Source: Thermoplasmata archaeon
GTDB taxonomy: Archaea > Thermoplasmatota > Thermoplasmata > Lutacidiplasmatales > UBA184
Reading direction: 5' to 3'
NCBI GenBank assembly: GCA_021828085.1
Contig: JAKATE010000106.1
Coordinates: 1-6,780, forward strand
DNA length: 6,780 bases
Shown: in pieces, positions 5,371-6,780 of the stretch
How the letters are laid out: the number at the start of each line of letters is the position of its first letter
Numbering within the stretch: the first letter of the stretch is position 1
Position numbers and translations under genes: made by a program
Notes under the pieces: generated by a model
The model's database searches: none
Told to the model about the DNA's origin: nothing
The model's input: only the letters and a program-made list of their open reading frames with translations

Positions 5371-6054
5371 ATGGCCCCCATGGAAAGTAGCCCGAGGCCG
5401 AAAGGGCGCCGCCGACGCTATCTCGCGATCCTCCTTGGAGCGGTGCTGCTGACCGCCACCGCGGTCGGATACGCCGACGTGATCCTCACCTATCACGGAT
5501 CCACCTCCGTGAGCGGAACCACCTCCCCCTTCCAGTTCGTCAACGGCGGCAACTACGCCACCGCGGCCGCGGACGGCTTCGCCACCAACACCTACCCCAA
5601 CAGCGCCCAGGCCTCCGTCGCCATCAGCGTCTCGGGAGCGGACGGGGCCTACGGCACCTACGAGCTTGACACGCTCGAGGTCGCGGCGGAGGTCACCTCC
5701 ACCGCCACCTGGTCCCTCAGCGTGGCCGTCTCCACCCCCCTCGTTGCGACAGGGGTCAACGCGGCCTACATCTCCTACTGCACCAGCGCCCCCACCGGGG
5801 TGACCCTCACCGGGACCCCCCTCGCCTCGGGGACCGACGCGAACGGGAACCCGTGGGCGATCTATTCCCCCACCTGCGCCGGGACCGAGGCTTCCCTCTC
5901 CCTCCTCGCGGCCGGGGCCGGCGCCCCGCTGACCCTCACCGGGCTCACTTCGGGCGTGAGCATCCTCTACGTCTCCTTCGCCGTCGCCGTCACCAACACC
6001 GGCGCCTCCACCACGACGGCAGCCGGGATCACCCTGGAGGCGACGAGCTCGTAG
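5371..6054 (+). CDS. Exported Ser/Thr/Gly-rich envelope protein, second of a paralogous pair
   Basis: A 227-residue protein related to the preceding gene. It has a very basic N-terminus (KGRRRRYL, 11-18), a hydrophobic segment at about 17-33 and a plausible cleavage site after VGYA (residue 35), leaving a mature start DVILTY matching DVVLTY in its neighbour. RRRYL fits the RR-x-hydrophobic-hydrophobic core of a twin-arginine signal, which the paralogue lacks, so the two may use different export routes. Shared blocks are ADVILTY, SPF, GGNYATA, GFAT and ILYVSFA near 198-204. It has two cysteines (137, 169), enough for one disulfide, against four in the paralogue. The C-terminus is a Thr/Ala-rich strand with no second membrane segment. 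The start is either ATG 5371 or, from promoter spacing, ATG 5380; neither has a good Shine-Dalgarno. The family is not recognised; a structural envelope or filament role is inferred from composition and pairing. Confidence 0.8.
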   Translation: MAPMESSPRPKGRRRRYLAILLGAVLLTATAVGYADVILTYHGSTSVSGTTSPFQFVNGGNYATAAADGFATNTYPNSAQASVAISVSGADGAYGTYELDTLEVAAEVTSTATWSLSVAVSTPLVATGVNAAYISYCTSAPTGVTLTGTPLASGTDANGNPWAIYSPTCAGTEASLSLLAAGAGAPLTLTGLTSGVSILYVSFAVAVTNTGASTTTAAGITLEATSS

Positions 6055-6120
6055 GCCCGTCCCGAAGAACCGCCACGATCTTTGGGAGGAGCATCCTCAG
6101 GCCCGTCGGACAAGGACGCA

Positions 6121-6129
6121 GGGAGGTGG
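6121..6129 (+). promoter_or_regulatory. Shine-Dalgarno GGGAGGTGG fixing a TTG start
   Basis: GGGAGGTGG matches the archaeal anti-Shine-Dalgarno consensus (GGAGGTG) and lies about 11 bases before the TTG at 6140. No ATG or GTG in that frame lies nearby, so this site is the main reason for choosing TTG. Confidence 0.6.
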
Positions 6130-6139
6130 CCTGAAGCCC

Positions 6140-6780
6140 TTGGCTCCAGAGAGTACGGAGAGGGAGAGCCGGACGCTCTTCACCCTCCTCATCATCGCCG
6201 GGAGCATCGGCCTGGCCGGGGGGACCCTGGAGCTCCTCCTCTTCGGCCAGTTCGGACCGGGCCCGTACTTCACCGTCTCCCTCTCCACCGCCGTCCTCCT
6301 GGTGACCCTGCTCTTCGTCCGTACCACCCCCTCTCCCCTCACGGGGAACCCTGCCCCCTCGGCCTCCCCGACAGCAGGGCCGGAGGACCTGCCCAATCCC
6401 CTCTCCACCCCCGGCCAGAACCCCCTCTCCGACGCCCTTCTCGCTCGCGGGGATGGCTGGGCCGACGAGAAGGCCGCCCTGACGGCCTCCTTCAGCGCTC
6501 GGGCTCGTCCGGAGGCGGCAGTTGCCTCCACCGCGCCCGAGCTCACCCTCGAGAGGCGGCCCTGGCAAGCCCAGCCGCTACCGGTTCCGCTGGGGGGCGG
6601 GTTCCTGGTCCCCCGGACCTCGGAGGGGGTGCTCGCCAGCCTTGACCGGCTCGCCGAGGAGCTCGCTCGCCCCGTGCCGGGGGTCCGTGCCCCGCCCACC
6701 GAGGAGAGCCCCGAGCCGTCCGAGCCGGCCCCCCCAGCCACCCACGTCATCGAGGATGTCCTGGTCCACCCCCACCTCGG
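6140..6780 (+). CDS. Two-helix membrane protein with long Pro/Glu-rich tail (3' end beyond window)
   Basis: The frame runs from TTG 6140 to the end of the window without a stop (213 codons visible) and has the strong third-position G/C preference of real genes here. Residues 2-11 are polar (APESTERESR). Two hydrophobic segments follow, about 13-35 (LFTLLIIAGSIGLAGG onward) and 43-60 (YFTVSLSTAVLLVTLLFV), joined by a short loop FGQFGPGP. From residue 61 it is soluble, Pro/Ser/Ala-rich and likely disordered, with a possible helix at RGDGWADEKAALTASF (103-118), a short folded-looking patch around 145-175 (PLPVPLGGGFLVPRTSEGVL), and Glu/Pro-rich sequence near the end (PPTEESPEPSEPAPP). No known domain is visible. 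It lies 85 bases downstream of the second exported protein on the same strand with its own Shine-Dalgarno, so it may belong to the same unit as an assembly, anchor or unrelated membrane factor. Confidence 0.65.
   Translation, partial: MAPESTERESRTLFTLLIIAGSIGLAGGTLELLLFGQFGPGPYFTVSLSTAVLLVTLLFVRTTPSPLTGNPAPSASPTAGPEDLPNPLSTPGQNPLSDALLARGDGWADEKAALTASFSARARPEAAVASTAPELTLERRPWQAQPLPVPLGGGFLVPRTSEGVLASLDRLAEELARPVPGVRAPPTEESPEPSEPAPPATHVIEDVLVHPHL

Overview
This is a GC-rich window that reads as archaeal chromosome, most likely a high-GC member of the Thermoplasmatota; that assignment is an inference from gene style and signals, with no phylogenetic marker gene. Supporting signs are AT-rich TATA-like boxes about 25-35 bases ahead of starts, one gene with almost no leader and no Shine-Dalgarno, other genes with a GGAGG(TG) Shine-Dalgarno, frequent TTG starts, a DHA2 transporter whose N-terminus resembles archaeal ones, and an RNase HI of the compact type common in archaea. 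No tRNA, rRNA, CRISPR array or insertion sequence was seen.

Layout. 1-178: C-terminal end of a flavin/pyridine-nucleotide oxidoreductase, possibly of the glutamate synthase small-subunit type (+). 179-338: gene-free convergent gap with hairpins and a 12-bp palindrome. 339-1910: 14-helix DHA2-type MFS efflux transporter on the minus strand. 1911-2575: the longest gene-free stretch, with an RNA-like stem-loop and a hairpin over a ribosome binding site. 2576-3337: class I SAM-dependent methyltransferase (+). 3377-3802: small lysine/alanine-rich protein of unknown function on the minus strand, convergent with the methyltransferase and divergent from the next gene. 3942-4418: ribonuclease HI (+). 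4520-5269 and 5371-6054: two related exported, Ser/Thr/Gly-rich proteins in tandem (+), separated by a very strong hairpin terminator whose T-tract runs into a TATA-like sequence. 6140 to the window end: an incomplete two-helix membrane protein with a long Pro/Glu-rich tail (+).

Functionally the window is mixed. The left half (oxidoreductase, transporter, methyltransferase) looks like unrelated metabolic and defence functions. The right end (4520-6780) is the coherent unit: two paralogous envelope proteins, each with an N-terminal signal or anchor and cysteines that could form disulfides, followed by a membrane protein. This could be a surface-layer, filament or adhesion locus, and it is the best candidate here for an undescribed system. 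RNase HI and the small basic protein share a 139-bp divergent promoter region, so a shared nucleic-acid role is possible but unproven.
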